Shown here: positions 25,339 through 34,439 of the stretch, piece after piece
Position numbering within the stretch: the stretch's first letter is position 1
Layout: each line of letters begins with the position of its first letter
Position numbers and translations under genes: made by a program
Source of the DNA: JAMQKA01 sp031569985
GTDB taxonomy: Bacteria > Bacteroidota > Rhodothermia > Balneolales > Balneolaceae
Length of the DNA stretch: 64,000 bases
Direction: 5' to 3'
NCBI RefSeq assembly: GCF_031569985.1
Contig: NZ_JAMQKA010000010.1
Span: 83,922-147,921, forward strand
Notes under the pieces: generated by a model
The model's database searches: none
What the model was told of the DNA's origin: nothing
Seen by the model: only the letters and a program-made list of their open reading frames with translations

Positions 25339-26604
25339 CTAAGAAGGTTCATCGCCATCCTCCATCAGCAGTTTCATCATCAGGTTGGCGGCTTTCCTGG
25401 CTACAGCCTTGAGGGTATCACGGTCTGCCCGATCGTCCACTTCGTAAGTCACCGCATCAGCACCAAATGTTTTATGAATCCAGTTTTTCGTGATGGGAGA
25501 GCTCGTGTCAAATGGTTCCACCGCAAAGGCTACATCGGGGAATGCCTGCTGGATGGAATCCACAAGCGTATAGGTGAAATTCTCCGGGAACGTGTCAATA
25601 CTTCGGTTGATGGGATAGAAGATATTTTCGTCGGTAGAGTGAAAATCGATGCCGTAATATACCTTGCGATATGGGTTGTTTTTTACTTCCTGTATCAAAT
25701 AGTTTCTAATGGCACTCGTTTCCGGCTGCTTGAAATCTGACCAGTCGCGATTTAGGTCTACACCCCCGGCGTTGTGGCGCCAGTGACCGTTGTCGGCCCC
25801 GTCGGGATTGGCAAAGGGAAAGGCGATAATCTCAAAACGATTGCGAAACCGGCTGGCAAGCGGGGAAGAGCTGGTGATTTCCTCCAGGAACGCCAGGGTC
25901 GCCATCTGGCCGGTAATTTCGGGCGGATGCAGCCTGGAAGTTATAATTACAACACCATGTTTTTGTGTATCACTGGCCTGGGTAATCGTCAACTTTTCAA
26001 TCGGCCGGCTTTCGTGTGAATATCCGATGGTATCACGCTTTACAAATGGATATTGTGCCAGGTTTGATGCCCACCAGTTGTATTCCTCAGTGCCAAAGAT
26101 TTCCTGTGCACTCACCCACAACGGTTGGGGACCCAGATCCAGCCTTAGCTGGGCTGTTCCGGCTGCGGTATCCGCACGATATGCTGATCTATCTAGTGAG
26201 AACCAGTTTTTGCCATCCAGGCTCAAATCGGGGTAGTAGCGATGTTCTCCATGCTCGTAGGCCAGTTCCACCCATACCGTTTGCGGTCGATCGGACCACG
26301 CTTTGAACCCGTACCACGGGCTGTTGTTAATAGGATAATTTTCCGGTTTGATGACGGCCCGGTAAAGCGTATCATTAACTTGGTAAAAATCGTTTAACCG
26401 CGTACCGCTGGCTTCGTTTGAAAACCAGATCCCCTCTTCCATGATGCCGATTGTGCGTCGATGCTGAGGTGTTATCTCCTTGTCAGAGGTAACAGTAACA
26501 CCTTCAGGATCATAGGAAAACCCGGTGAATTCTTCGGTTGAGGAGCAGGAAGTGAAAAGTAAAAGGAACGTGCAGAGCAGTAAGAGTTGTGTAGTGATAT
26601 TCAT
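25339..26604 (-). CDS. M14-family zinc carboxypeptidase, lipoprotein
   Basis: A 421-residue protein with lipobox LFTSC (Cys-20). About 150 residues of beta-rich N-terminal domain (residues 25-170) precede the M14 catalytic domain. Zinc ligands are His-226 and Glu-229 in SRLHPPEITG and His-322 in GIDFHST; the catalytic Glu is Glu-388 in VTYEVDD. NPDGADNGHWRHNAGGVDLN is the substrate-binding Asn-Arg region. It should trim peptides or peptidoglycan fragments in the periplasm or at the cell surface. It is a single gene divergent from tamA. Confidence 0.92.
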   Translation of the reverse strand: MNITTQLLLLCTFLLLFTSCSSTEEFTGFSYDPEGVTVTSDKEITPQHRRTIGIMEEGIWFSNEASGTRLNDFYQVNDTLYRAVIKPENYPINNSPWYGFKAWSDRPQTVWVELAYEHGEHRYYPDLSLDGKNWFSLDRSAYRADTAAGTAQLRLDLGPQPLWVSAQEIFGTEEYNWWASNLAQYPFVKRDTIGYSHESRPIEKLTITQASDTQKHGVVIITSRLHPPEITGQMATLAFLEEITSSSPLASRFRNRFEIIAFPFANPDGADNGHWRHNAGGVDLNRDWSDFKQPETSAIRNYLIQEVKNNPYRKVYYGIDFHSTDENIFYPINRSIDTFPENFTYTLVDSIQQAFPDVAFAVEPFDTSSPITKNWIHKTFGADAVTYEVDDRADRDTLKAVARKAANLMMKLLMEDGDEPS

Positions 26605-26769
26605 TGAATTTGACTAATTGACCATGACGTAAGACTGCAGAAACTAATGTACATTTTTGCTTTTGCGCAACCAATTCCTTTTTGAGTGTTAACGTGTTTG
26701 CCTTATACTTGTTTTTCTACAAAGGCATGGGTGATTATAGTAACTTATTAAGTGCAATTCGGTTAATAT

Positions 26770-28719
26770 TTGAGAAAAAAGCAGGTACATACAGCATACT
26801 TGAAGAGTTTTTTTATTCTATTCGTCATCTTATTTCTGGAGGTTTTCCCGGGATATGCTTTCCAAAACGGCGTGGATTCTGATGTTATGGATCCCCAGGT
26901 CTGGCGGGTTGAAATTGAAGGGAATAAGACCTTTTCTGATCTTGTCATTAAGCAGATCATCGCCACAGAGAGCCCGACGACCTGGGAAAAAATGACCTTT
27001 TGGAAACGGGGAGGACATGAATTTAATGATCTCGAGATACAACGTGATGTGATAAGAATACGCCGCTATTACGAACGACGGGGATTCCCGAATGTACAAG
27101 TCAGACGCAAAGTGGAAACCGGGAAAAAATCATGGAGGCGAATAGTTCGGTTTATTATCGACGAAAATAGCCCGGTTACTATAACCAGGCTAGACTATCA
27201 GTTTAAGACAACGGAAGAGAACCGGGAATATATAACAAGCAGCAGGGCGTATCGGCAGGCTCGCTCTGACCACTCTTTCCAGTTGAATCAACGTTATCAG
27301 ACGATCAGGGAACCGGATATCATTGGAATGTTCAATAATGCGCTTAAGAATCTGGGGTACGCATTCGCGGATGTCAACATCCTGGCAGAAGTGGACAGTC
27401 TGCAGACTACAGCCTCCGTCACTATAGAACTTATGCCCGGGCCCGTTACCTATTTTGACCAGGTGAATGTAACAGGCGTTGAAACAGTCTCGGAAAATTA
27501 TATTATCCGGGAGGCCGACATTGACAGGGGAGAAAAGTTTTCACAAAACAAACTGGAGCAGGCACAGCGCGAAATATTTAATCACCACCTGTTTCGTTTT
27601 GCTACCATTAATGTTCCGGAACAGGAGCACGATTCCACCCTGGCTGTCGACATAAACCTGCGGGAATATCCCCTGCGTTCGATCCAGGTATTGGGCGGAG
27701 TAGGTACGGAAGATCTGTTGCGAGGCCAGGTGAGCTGGACACACCGGAACCTTTTTCACCGGGGACACCGGCTGACGGCCACGGCGAGGGCTTCGTTTAT
27801 TGAACAGTCCCTTAACCTGGATTACTTGTTGCCGTACACCTTCAACACAAAAAGCAGCGTTGTAATCTCCCCGTTTGCCCAGCACGTTTTGGAACGACGG
27901 ATTTATGAGCTCTTCCATGGGGGCGTGACCAACAGTTTTATCTACCGTTACCGCCAGGATCTTACCGGGACGGTTTCCTATCAATTTACGCGCAATCTTG
28001 AGCTCTCCGAGCAGTTTGACGAGGCGTTACCAGATACCACTTTTGAATATAACCTCTCCTCTTTTCAGCTGAGCGGCTACTACAGTCCCGGTTTTACCAG
28101 CAGAGAACAGCAGGGATGGGTGGTTCAGCCTTACCTGGAATTTTCAGGCCTCTTCGGAGGAGCGGCCTTCTCATTCCAAAAGTTTTCCCTGGATGTCCGA
28201 CGATTTACAAAGTTAACCAACTCAACGACACTGGCGACCCGCATGCAATTGGGAGGAATCGGAAGTGTGAAGCAGGACTCCCTTCCGCAGAATATTCGTT
28301 TCTACCTTGGGGGAACCAGCTCGGTGCGGGGCTGGGGTCGAAATGAGCTGGGACCCAAGCGCGCCCGGTTCGACAGCACGGATGCATTTTATGCTTATGC
28401 TCCAATCGGGGGACAGGCTCAGTTCGGTTTTAACGCCGAAATCAGGCAAAATCTCGATCCTTTTATCAAAGGATTCGGCATGACGGTCTTCCTGGATGGC
28501 GGACAGGTATGGCGGCGACTGTACGATCTTCAGAGTCGGCCGATGCAGTTTTCCGTGGGCGGTGGGCTTCGCTACCAGTCTCCAATCGGTCCCATCCGCG
28601 TGGATATAGGTTACAAGCTAAATCCCACTGATGAAGATCTGAATATATACCAGGGAACAGACTACGGCGGCAGGTTTGATCGTTTTGGCATTCACTTTAG
28701 TGTAGGACAAGCTTTTTAA
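26770..28719 (+). CDS. tamA: BamA/TamA-family outer-membrane assembly protein (Omp85)
   Basis: A 649-residue product if the TTG at 26770 is used; no ATG is available before the signal peptide (FFILFVILFLEVFPGYAF), and a second TTG at 26800 is the alternative. The N-terminal half (about 45-330) comprises POTRA domains, starting with VWRVEIEGNKTFSDLVIKQI. The C-terminal half is a 16-strand Omp85 barrel with the conserved lid motif SVRGWGRNELGP and a terminal beta signal ending in Phe. It should insert outer-membrane proteins. The tamB gene begins immediately after its stop codon, indicating a TamA-TamB pair. Confidence 0.9.
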   Translation: MRKKQVHTAYLKSFFILFVILFLEVFPGYAFQNGVDSDVMDPQVWRVEIEGNKTFSDLVIKQIIATESPTTWEKMTFWKRGGHEFNDLEIQRDVIRIRRYYERRGFPNVQVRRKVETGKKSWRRIVRFIIDENSPVTITRLDYQFKTTEENREYITSSRAYRQARSDHSFQLNQRYQTIREPDIIGMFNNALKNLGYAFADVNILAEVDSLQTTASVTIELMPGPVTYFDQVNVTGVETVSENYIIREADIDRGEKFSQNKLEQAQREIFNHHLFRFATINVPEQEHDSTLAVDINLREYPLRSIQVLGGVGTEDLLRGQVSWTHRNLFHRGHRLTATARASFIEQSLNLDYLLPYTFNTKSSVVISPFAQHVLERRIYELFHGGVTNSFIYRYRQDLTGTVSYQFTRNLELSEQFDEALPDTTFEYNLSSFQLSGYYSPGFTSREQQGWVVQPYLEFSGLFGGAAFSFQKFSLDVRRFTKLTNSTTLATRMQLGGIGSVKQDSLPQNIRFYLGGTSSVRGWGRNELGPKRARFDSTDAFYAYAPIGGQAQFGFNAEIRQNLDPFIKGFGMTVFLDGGQVWRRLYDLQSRPMQFSVGGGLRYQSPIGPIRVDIGYKLNPTDEDLNIYQGTDYGGRFDRFGIHFSVGQAF

Positions 28720-31700
28720 ATGGAAAAGAAGCAGAGGCAACATATCGACCCCCAAAATCGCAGGCGATGGCCGTGGATCGTAGCCATAGGGCTTTTGCTC
28801 ATAATTATTGGGGGACGCCTGTCGCTGAAAACCGGGATTGTGCACAATTTTGTACGAGATCAGGCTATCAAAGCGGCTAATAACACGCTTAATGGTCAGC
28901 TGCAGATCGGCCAGATTCAGGGCGACTTGTGGAAGGAGATAAGAGTTGTTGATATTCACATCACTACGCCGGATACCATTGTTCGAGCAGATACTCTCTA
29001 TGCCCGGTACGATCTGCTCAGTTATTTTAGTTCAGAATTCCAGGTGGAAGAAGTCCGGGCAGAAAACCCTTGGTTTTCGGTCGTACAAAACAAAGAGGGA
29101 AGCTTAAACCTGCAAAAACTGGTAAAAGTATCCCCTGAGCCAGACAGTACAGAAGCAACCCCATTCTTTTTTAAGATTGATCAATTTTCAATAAACAGTG
29201 GCCGAATTAAGGGGCAGATCCACTCGCTGGGTGTAGATTCAATGTTCACCGTTCGGAATTTAACACTTGGGGGAGGGATAGCCTATCGGGGAGATCAGTA
29301 TGATGTTCAGTTGCGTGAGCTTGATTTCCAGGTCAACCAGACCCGGTTGCCACCCGTGGAAGTCAACACCGTAGCACAGGCCACAGAACAGCATGTTACA
29401 TTGGAAAAGCTGGTCGTAGGAACCGGGCGTTCCGTGCTGGAATCATCCGCCAGGGTGAGCACTGCCGATTCCGCTGCCTCGTTTTCATTTTCCGCAAATC
29501 CACTTTCCTGGAGAGATCTTTCGGCATACCTGGATCCATTTCCACTACAGCAGGATCTGCAGGTTGATCTCAGCCTGAGTGGAAATCTACAAGCTTTTGA
29601 AGCAGGGCTCGTGGCCGAGGCCAACGGGCTGCGAGAGTTTAATTTGCAAACGGATTTCCGTTGGGATGAATCATTGAGCCTGCATGAGGCGGAGTTGAGT
29701 ATCGACCAGCTGGATCTCCCCGTTTTACTTGGGGATAGCACTTATCCCAGGATGGAAAGTATCCGTTTTACAACATCTGGCAGGATGGATATTGCGAAGA
29801 TGGAAGAGGGGGAGCTGAAGGGCCGTTTTTCGGTGGATGATATTAGTCAAGGGGTATATATGCTCGACAGCCTGGACGGTTCCTACTCAGTTCGGCAACA
29901 GGATCTGCAAGCTGATATCGCTATAACACGAAGCAAGGAAAATGTACAGGTCGAACTGCAAGCGTCCGAAATTTGGAGTGAGCTGCCGGCGTTCACAGCA
30001 CGTTTGACGGCAAAGAATATTCAGCCGGAATACTGGACCGGCGATACCACGTATGCTGGAGCCATAAATCTAACTGCCCGTTTCGATGGCAAAGGGTTTC
30101 AGCCCGGTAAGCAGGACTGGACCTATGAACTGGATCTCAAAGACAGTAATATCGGGGGACAGCAGCTTTCCCTGGCCTCTCTGCGTGGAACCATTAACGG
30201 GCAGCGATTTTCCACGCGTTCGCATGTTCGGTTGAGGCAGAGCGAGTTTAAGCTTCAGGCGGAGGTCGCAAACTACGCTGAAATCCCGGAGTATAACTAT
30301 GACCTTGTGGTAAACCGTCTCAATTTAGCGGAGTGCAAAGGGTTCGAAGATCTTCCGACTGCCATCAATGCCCGAATCAAAGGGGAGGGTAAATATATTT
30401 CACCCGAAGAATTACAATTGAGTTCCACAGTGCGGATCGATTCATCGATCGTCAACAAGGAGTTTATCGAGGAACTGCAGACCGATATCCAGGTTCGTGA
30501 TACGGTAGCCCAAATAACGAATGGACGGCTTCGAAGCGCTATCGCTGACGGAAATTTTAACGCCCGTTTTCACCTGAAGCGCTGGTACGACATCCAAAAC
30601 AGTGTTGATCTCGATTTCCAGGTCAAAGATGTCCAGACCTTTGCCGCTTTGGCCGGGGTGCAGACGTTGCAAACCAATGGAAATATTTCGGGAGAGTTGC
30701 GCCCGGTCTACGAAGATGAACTGCAGTTTACCGGATCGATAGATTTCGAAAATGTGGTCTACGGGGATATGCTCAGTTCTGAACGAGTGCAGGGAAGTGT
30801 GGAGGTGTTGTTACAGGAGCACCCTGAGTATGTCTTAAATCTTGATCTGAATAATCCGGTCATCAGTTCTGTGGTACTGCAGGATTTTGCCACGACTGTA
30901 CGGGGTGTCATAGAGGCGGACTCCACCCACGGTAACATCCAGTTGATGTTCAGTAGCCCGAATGACAGTCGCATTCAACATTTTGCTACCTATGAAATCG
31001 GTCCCCAGAATTCCCTTATACGCACACTGGAACTGCAGATTATCAGTGACCTGCGGCGGCTGACGCTTTCAGAGCCGTTTGATGTTGAGATACGGCAGCA
31101 GAGTTTCAGCATGGATACGGCTCGCCTTGCATCGGATGACGGGGCCCTTCTGGAGGCCGCGGTCCCCTACGCCGATTCAACCTTCCAGCGTGGTTACCTC
31201 AGGGGGCAAAATTTGAATATGACGGTGATTCAAAATACACTGCTCAATGAGTCCTTTTTTGAGGGGACCCTCTCTGGTCGAATATACATCGAGCGGCAGG
31301 GAACGGCGCTTTCTTCCTCGGGTGATCTGATCATAAAAGACCTGGTTTATGAGGGGACTGCACTCGACTCACTGGATATGAGATATATGATAGAAAATGA
31401 ACGCCTGGAAGGGGGACTGTTACTCTATGACGGGGCAGAGCGACTGGCACGGGGGCAGCTCCGGGTTCCGTTTAAGATTGGTGATCCCAATACCTTTGGC
31501 GACACATTTTTTGAAGAGGAGATTTTTGGGGTCCTGGAGGTCAGGGAGCTGGCGCTATCCCGTTTTCAGCAGATGCTTACCGAAGCCGGAATCACCAATA
31601 CAAGTGGTCTGGCTCGATTTGAAGGGCGGTTGCGGGGCACTGCTGGTCAACCTGAAATGGATGCCAGTTTTCGTCTCCGAAACGCTTCAATTTCCGGGGT

Positions 31701-33192
31701 AGCTGTCGACTCGGCCCGGGCGACATTCGATTATAATCATGCCGAACGATCCCTGACGATGAACAGCTCAATCATCTCACTGAAACAGAAAGCAGCCGAA
31801 ATTACGGCAGCTGTTCCGATTTACCTTGATCTGAAAGATTTCAATGTGATTTTGCCCGGACAGGACGATTCAATTCAGGTGGACATAACGACAAACCAGT
31901 TTAATGTGGCGTCTCTGAATGATTTTGTAGACCGAACAGAACTGCGGGAAATCCAGGGTCGGCTGGATGGGAGAGTTTCGATAACGGGACCAATGAAAGA
32001 GCTGTCGGCCAATGGGAAGCTGAACTTTCAGAAGGGAGCCGTACGGGTTATGGAAGCCGGGGTGAAAATATCGGATATTCGGTCGGTCATCCATTTTAAT
32101 GGAAGCGAGGTGCAAGTGGAGCAAATTCGCGCTCAGAGTGGCACCGGGTCTTTCCGGGCCAGTGGGTCAATGAAATTTGATGAACTACAGCCGGGCGCCC
32201 TCAATATGAAAATGGTGGCAGAGAATTTCCGGGTTGTCAATACACCGGAATACAACGCCATTATCGACATGAATACCTCTTTGAGCGGTACCCTGATGAA
32301 ACCAGAGCTGAAGGGGGAGCTGAGTTTTGTGAGTGGATTCATCTACCTGCAAAACTTTGGAGAAAAATCGGTGGAATCGGTAGAGCTCGATTCTCTGGAA
32401 CAGGAGGCAGATTTTGAGTACACTCCGTATGATTCACTCAGTCTTGACCTGGATGTTTCCTTCAATCGTCGATTTTATGTTCGAAACCGGCGGTATCTCG
32501 ATCTGGAATATGAGCTTGAGGGGCAAGTGGATCTGCTCAAAAACAGGGGAGAAGATCTGCAAATGTTTGGGGCATTGGAAGCAGCCACTGGATATGCCCG
32601 TCCCCTGGGTAAACGATTTCAGCTGGAGGAGGGAGTTATCACTTTTAGAGGCGATCCCACGAATCCGGAGCTGAATGTTCGCCATATTTTTGAACCTCCG
32701 CAGCAAGAGCTTGGCGATGTCCGGATCTGGTATATTATTGAGGGTACGGTGGAAAGTCCCAAGTTTAAGTACGAAAGCGAGCCCCCTATGGGTCTGGCTG
32801 ATATCATCAGCTATACCCTTTTCGGCAAACCGTTTTTGTCGCTGGATCCCTGGAAACAGGTGGTGGCCAATTCGGGCAATAACACGGGGGCGGCGGATGT
32901 AGCCATGGATGTGCTGCTGGATAAAGTGGAAACCCTGGCGACCCAGCGGCTGGGTATCGACGTGGTTCAGATTGACAACACGCGGAGTGGCGCGAATACC
33001 GGTACCTCGATAAAAACCGGTTGGTATTTGAATCCAAAGGTTTTCTTTGCCATCCAAAATGAAATCACTGGTTCCACTCCCGATACTATTTTTATTCTTG
33101 AATATCTTTTGAAAAAGAATCTGAAACTGATTATTACACAAGGGAGTGACAGCCAGGGGGGAATTGATATCCGGTGGAATCATGACTACTAG
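28720..33192 (+). CDS. tamB: TamB-like (DUF490) translocation/assembly protein, AsmA-like bridge
   Basis: A 1490-residue protein with one N-terminal membrane anchor (WIVAIGLLLIIIGGRLSLK), a very long region of repeating short beta strands that would form a hydrophobic groove, and a C-terminal DUF490 domain (about 1150-1490) with GFIYLQNFGEKSVESVEL, GLADIISYTLFGKPF and TSIKTGWYLNPKVFFAIQNE. TamB spans the periplasm and works with TamA, and related proteins transport phospholipids to the outer membrane. The start ATG abuts the tamA stop (TAAATG). No other gene follows in the operon for 124 bases. Confidence 0.93.
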   Translation: MEKKQRQHIDPQNRRRWPWIVAIGLLLIIIGGRLSLKTGIVHNFVRDQAIKAANNTLNGQLQIGQIQGDLWKEIRVVDIHITTPDTIVRADTLYARYDLLSYFSSEFQVEEVRAENPWFSVVQNKEGSLNLQKLVKVSPEPDSTEATPFFFKIDQFSINSGRIKGQIHSLGVDSMFTVRNLTLGGGIAYRGDQYDVQLRELDFQVNQTRLPPVEVNTVAQATEQHVTLEKLVVGTGRSVLESSARVSTADSAASFSFSANPLSWRDLSAYLDPFPLQQDLQVDLSLSGNLQAFEAGLVAEANGLREFNLQTDFRWDESLSLHEAELSIDQLDLPVLLGDSTYPRMESIRFTTSGRMDIAKMEEGELKGRFSVDDISQGVYMLDSLDGSYSVRQQDLQADIAITRSKENVQVELQASEIWSELPAFTARLTAKNIQPEYWTGDTTYAGAINLTARFDGKGFQPGKQDWTYELDLKDSNIGGQQLSLASLRGTINGQRFSTRSHVRLRQSEFKLQAEVANYAEIPEYNYDLVVNRLNLAECKGFEDLPTAINARIKGEGKYISPEELQLSSTVRIDSSIVNKEFIEELQTDIQVRDTVAQITNGRLRSAIADGNFNARFHLKRWYDIQNSVDLDFQVKDVQTFAALAGVQTLQTNGNISGELRPVYEDELQFTGSIDFENVVYGDMLSSERVQGSVEVLLQEHPEYVLNLDLNNPVISSVVLQDFATTVRGVIEADSTHGNIQLMFSSPNDSRIQHFATYEIGPQNSLIRTLELQIISDLRRLTLSEPFDVEIRQQSFSMDTARLASDDGALLEAAVPYADSTFQRGYLRGQNLNMTVIQNTLLNESFFEGTLSGRIYIERQGTALSSSGDLIIKDLVYEGTALDSLDMRYMIENERLEGGLLLYDGAERLARGQLRVPFKIGDPNTFGDTFFEEEIFGVLEVRELALSRFQQMLTEAGITNTSGLARFEGRLRGTAGQPEMDASFRLRNASISGVAVDSARATFDYNHAERSLTMNSSIISLKQKAAEITAAVPIYLDLKDFNVILPGQDDSIQVDITTNQFNVASLNDFVDRTELREIQGRLDGRVSITGPMKELSANGKLNFQKGAVRVMEAGVKISDIRSVIHFNGSEVQVEQIRAQSGTGSFRASGSMKFDELQPGALNMKMVAENFRVVNTPEYNAIIDMNTSLSGTLMKPELKGELSFVSGFIYLQNFGEKSVESVELDSLEQEADFEYTPYDSLSLDLDVSFNRRFYVRNRRYLDLEYELEGQVDLLKNRGEDLQMFGALEAATGYARPLGKRFQLEEGVITFRGDPTNPELNVRHIFEPPQQELGDVRIWYIIEGTVESPKFKYESEPPMGLADIISYTLFGKPFLSLDPWKQVVANSGNNTGAADVAMDVLLDKVETLATQRLGIDVVQIDNTRSGANTGTSIKTGWYLNPKVFFAIQNEITGSTPDTIFILEYLLKKNLKLIITQGSDSQGGIDIRWNHDY

Positions 33193-33316
33193 CAAGGCGT
33201 GGAGAGTAAAGCGCATGGCGTTTTTAACTGCTTACGCCCTGCTCTGAATAAAATGCCTTAAACTAAAGTTATTGCTATTAATTGTTGAACAATTTAAACC
33301 CAAAAAGAGATATAAA

Positions 33317-34417
33317 ATGTATACGAGTCAAGATGCACAGTTAGCCAAAAAAATACTTCACTTTAGCTGTGAGCTGGAGGAGGGCCAAAATGTTTTACTT
33401 CAGCTTGTGGGGTTAAATGGAGTTGGGCTGCTGAGAGCCCTGGTAAAGGAAGCACGTGAGATGAATGTCAATCCATTCGTCCAGATTGAGGATACCGAAA
33501 TCCGGCGTATGTTGATTGAGAATGGCGATAAGAAATTCTGGGAGAAACAGGCTCAGACCGACCAGCTTCCTCTGATGAAACAGATGGATGCCTTTGTTGG
33601 GATACGGGCTTCGCAGAATATTTACGAGCAGGCGGATGTCAGCAAGAAAGCAAACAAGGATTATTCCGATTATTTTTTGAAGCCAGTGCATCTCGAGGAA
33701 CGGGTCAACAACACCAACTGGGTAGTGCTGCGCTATCCTTCCGAGGCTTTTGCCATGAACGCCAAAATGCCTACGGAGAAGTTCCGTGAGTTTTATTACA
33801 AAGCCTGTCTGCTGGACTACAGCCAACTCCATGAGGCCATGAAGCCCCTGGAAGAACGACTCCGCAAGACCGATATCATTCAGCTCAAAGGAGAGGGAAC
33901 CGACATCCAGTTTTCAGTCAAGGATCAGAACTGGATTACCTGCTTCGGCAAGCGCAATATCCCGGACGGAGAGCTATTTTCATCGCCGATCCTGTCCTCC
34001 GTCGAAGGCCACATAAGCTATGCTCCTTCAGTATACCAGGGCAAGCCGTTTGAATTCGTAAAGCTGGAGGTGCGTGACGGCGTGGTTGTTGACTTTGACT
34101 CCTCCAACAATGATGCACTTGAAGAGATCCTGGATACCGATGCCGGCGCCCGACAGTTCGGGGAGTTTAGCTTTGGACTCAACCCGATAATCAAGGAGCC
34201 TATGTACGACATCTTGTTTGATGAGAAGATCTATGGTTCCAACCACTTGACGCTGGGCAAGGATTATGAGGAGGCGCCCAATGGTAACGACAGCAGCATC
34301 CACTGGGACCTGGTCTGTATCGGGGCCGACGTATACCTGGATGGGGAGAAGATCCGGGAAGGTCGCAAATTTGTCACGGAAGATCTGCAGGGATTGAACC
34401 CGGAGAATTTGGTGTAG
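33317..34417 (+). CDS. M29-family aminopeptidase
   Basis: Start chosen at ATG 33317, which gives 366 residues (an upstream TTG at 33272 would add 15 residues before the usual family start). The protein matches the thermophilic metalloprotease M29 family: KILHFSCELEEGQNVLLQL at the N-terminus, LKGEGTDIQFSV in the middle and, in the metal-binding half, SVEGHISYAPS, EFSFGLNP, GSNHLTLGKDYEEA and SSIHWDLVC. These supply the Glu, His and Asp ligands of the co-catalytic metal pair. It removes N-terminal residues from peptides in the cytoplasm. It is a lone gene, convergent with the next. Confidence 0.88.
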   Translation: MYTSQDAQLAKKILHFSCELEEGQNVLLQLVGLNGVGLLRALVKEAREMNVNPFVQIEDTEIRRMLIENGDKKFWEKQAQTDQLPLMKQMDAFVGIRASQNIYEQADVSKKANKDYSDYFLKPVHLEERVNNTNWVVLRYPSEAFAMNAKMPTEKFREFYYKACLLDYSQLHEAMKPLEERLRKTDIIQLKGEGTDIQFSVKDQNWITCFGKRNIPDGELFSSPILSSVEGHISYAPSVYQGKPFEFVKLEVRDGVVVDFDSSNNDALEEILDTDAGARQFGEFSFGLNPIIKEPMYDILFDEKIYGSNHLTLGKDYEEAPNGNDSSIHWDLVCIGADVYLDGEKIREGRKFVTEDLQGLNPENLV

Positions 34418-34439
34418 TTATAGAAAATCGACGAGAATT

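Noticed and set aside
32434..33216. Minus-strand 260-codon open frame opposite tamB
   Set aside because: Antisense to the conserved DUF490 domain of TamB; no conserved motif or plausible start.
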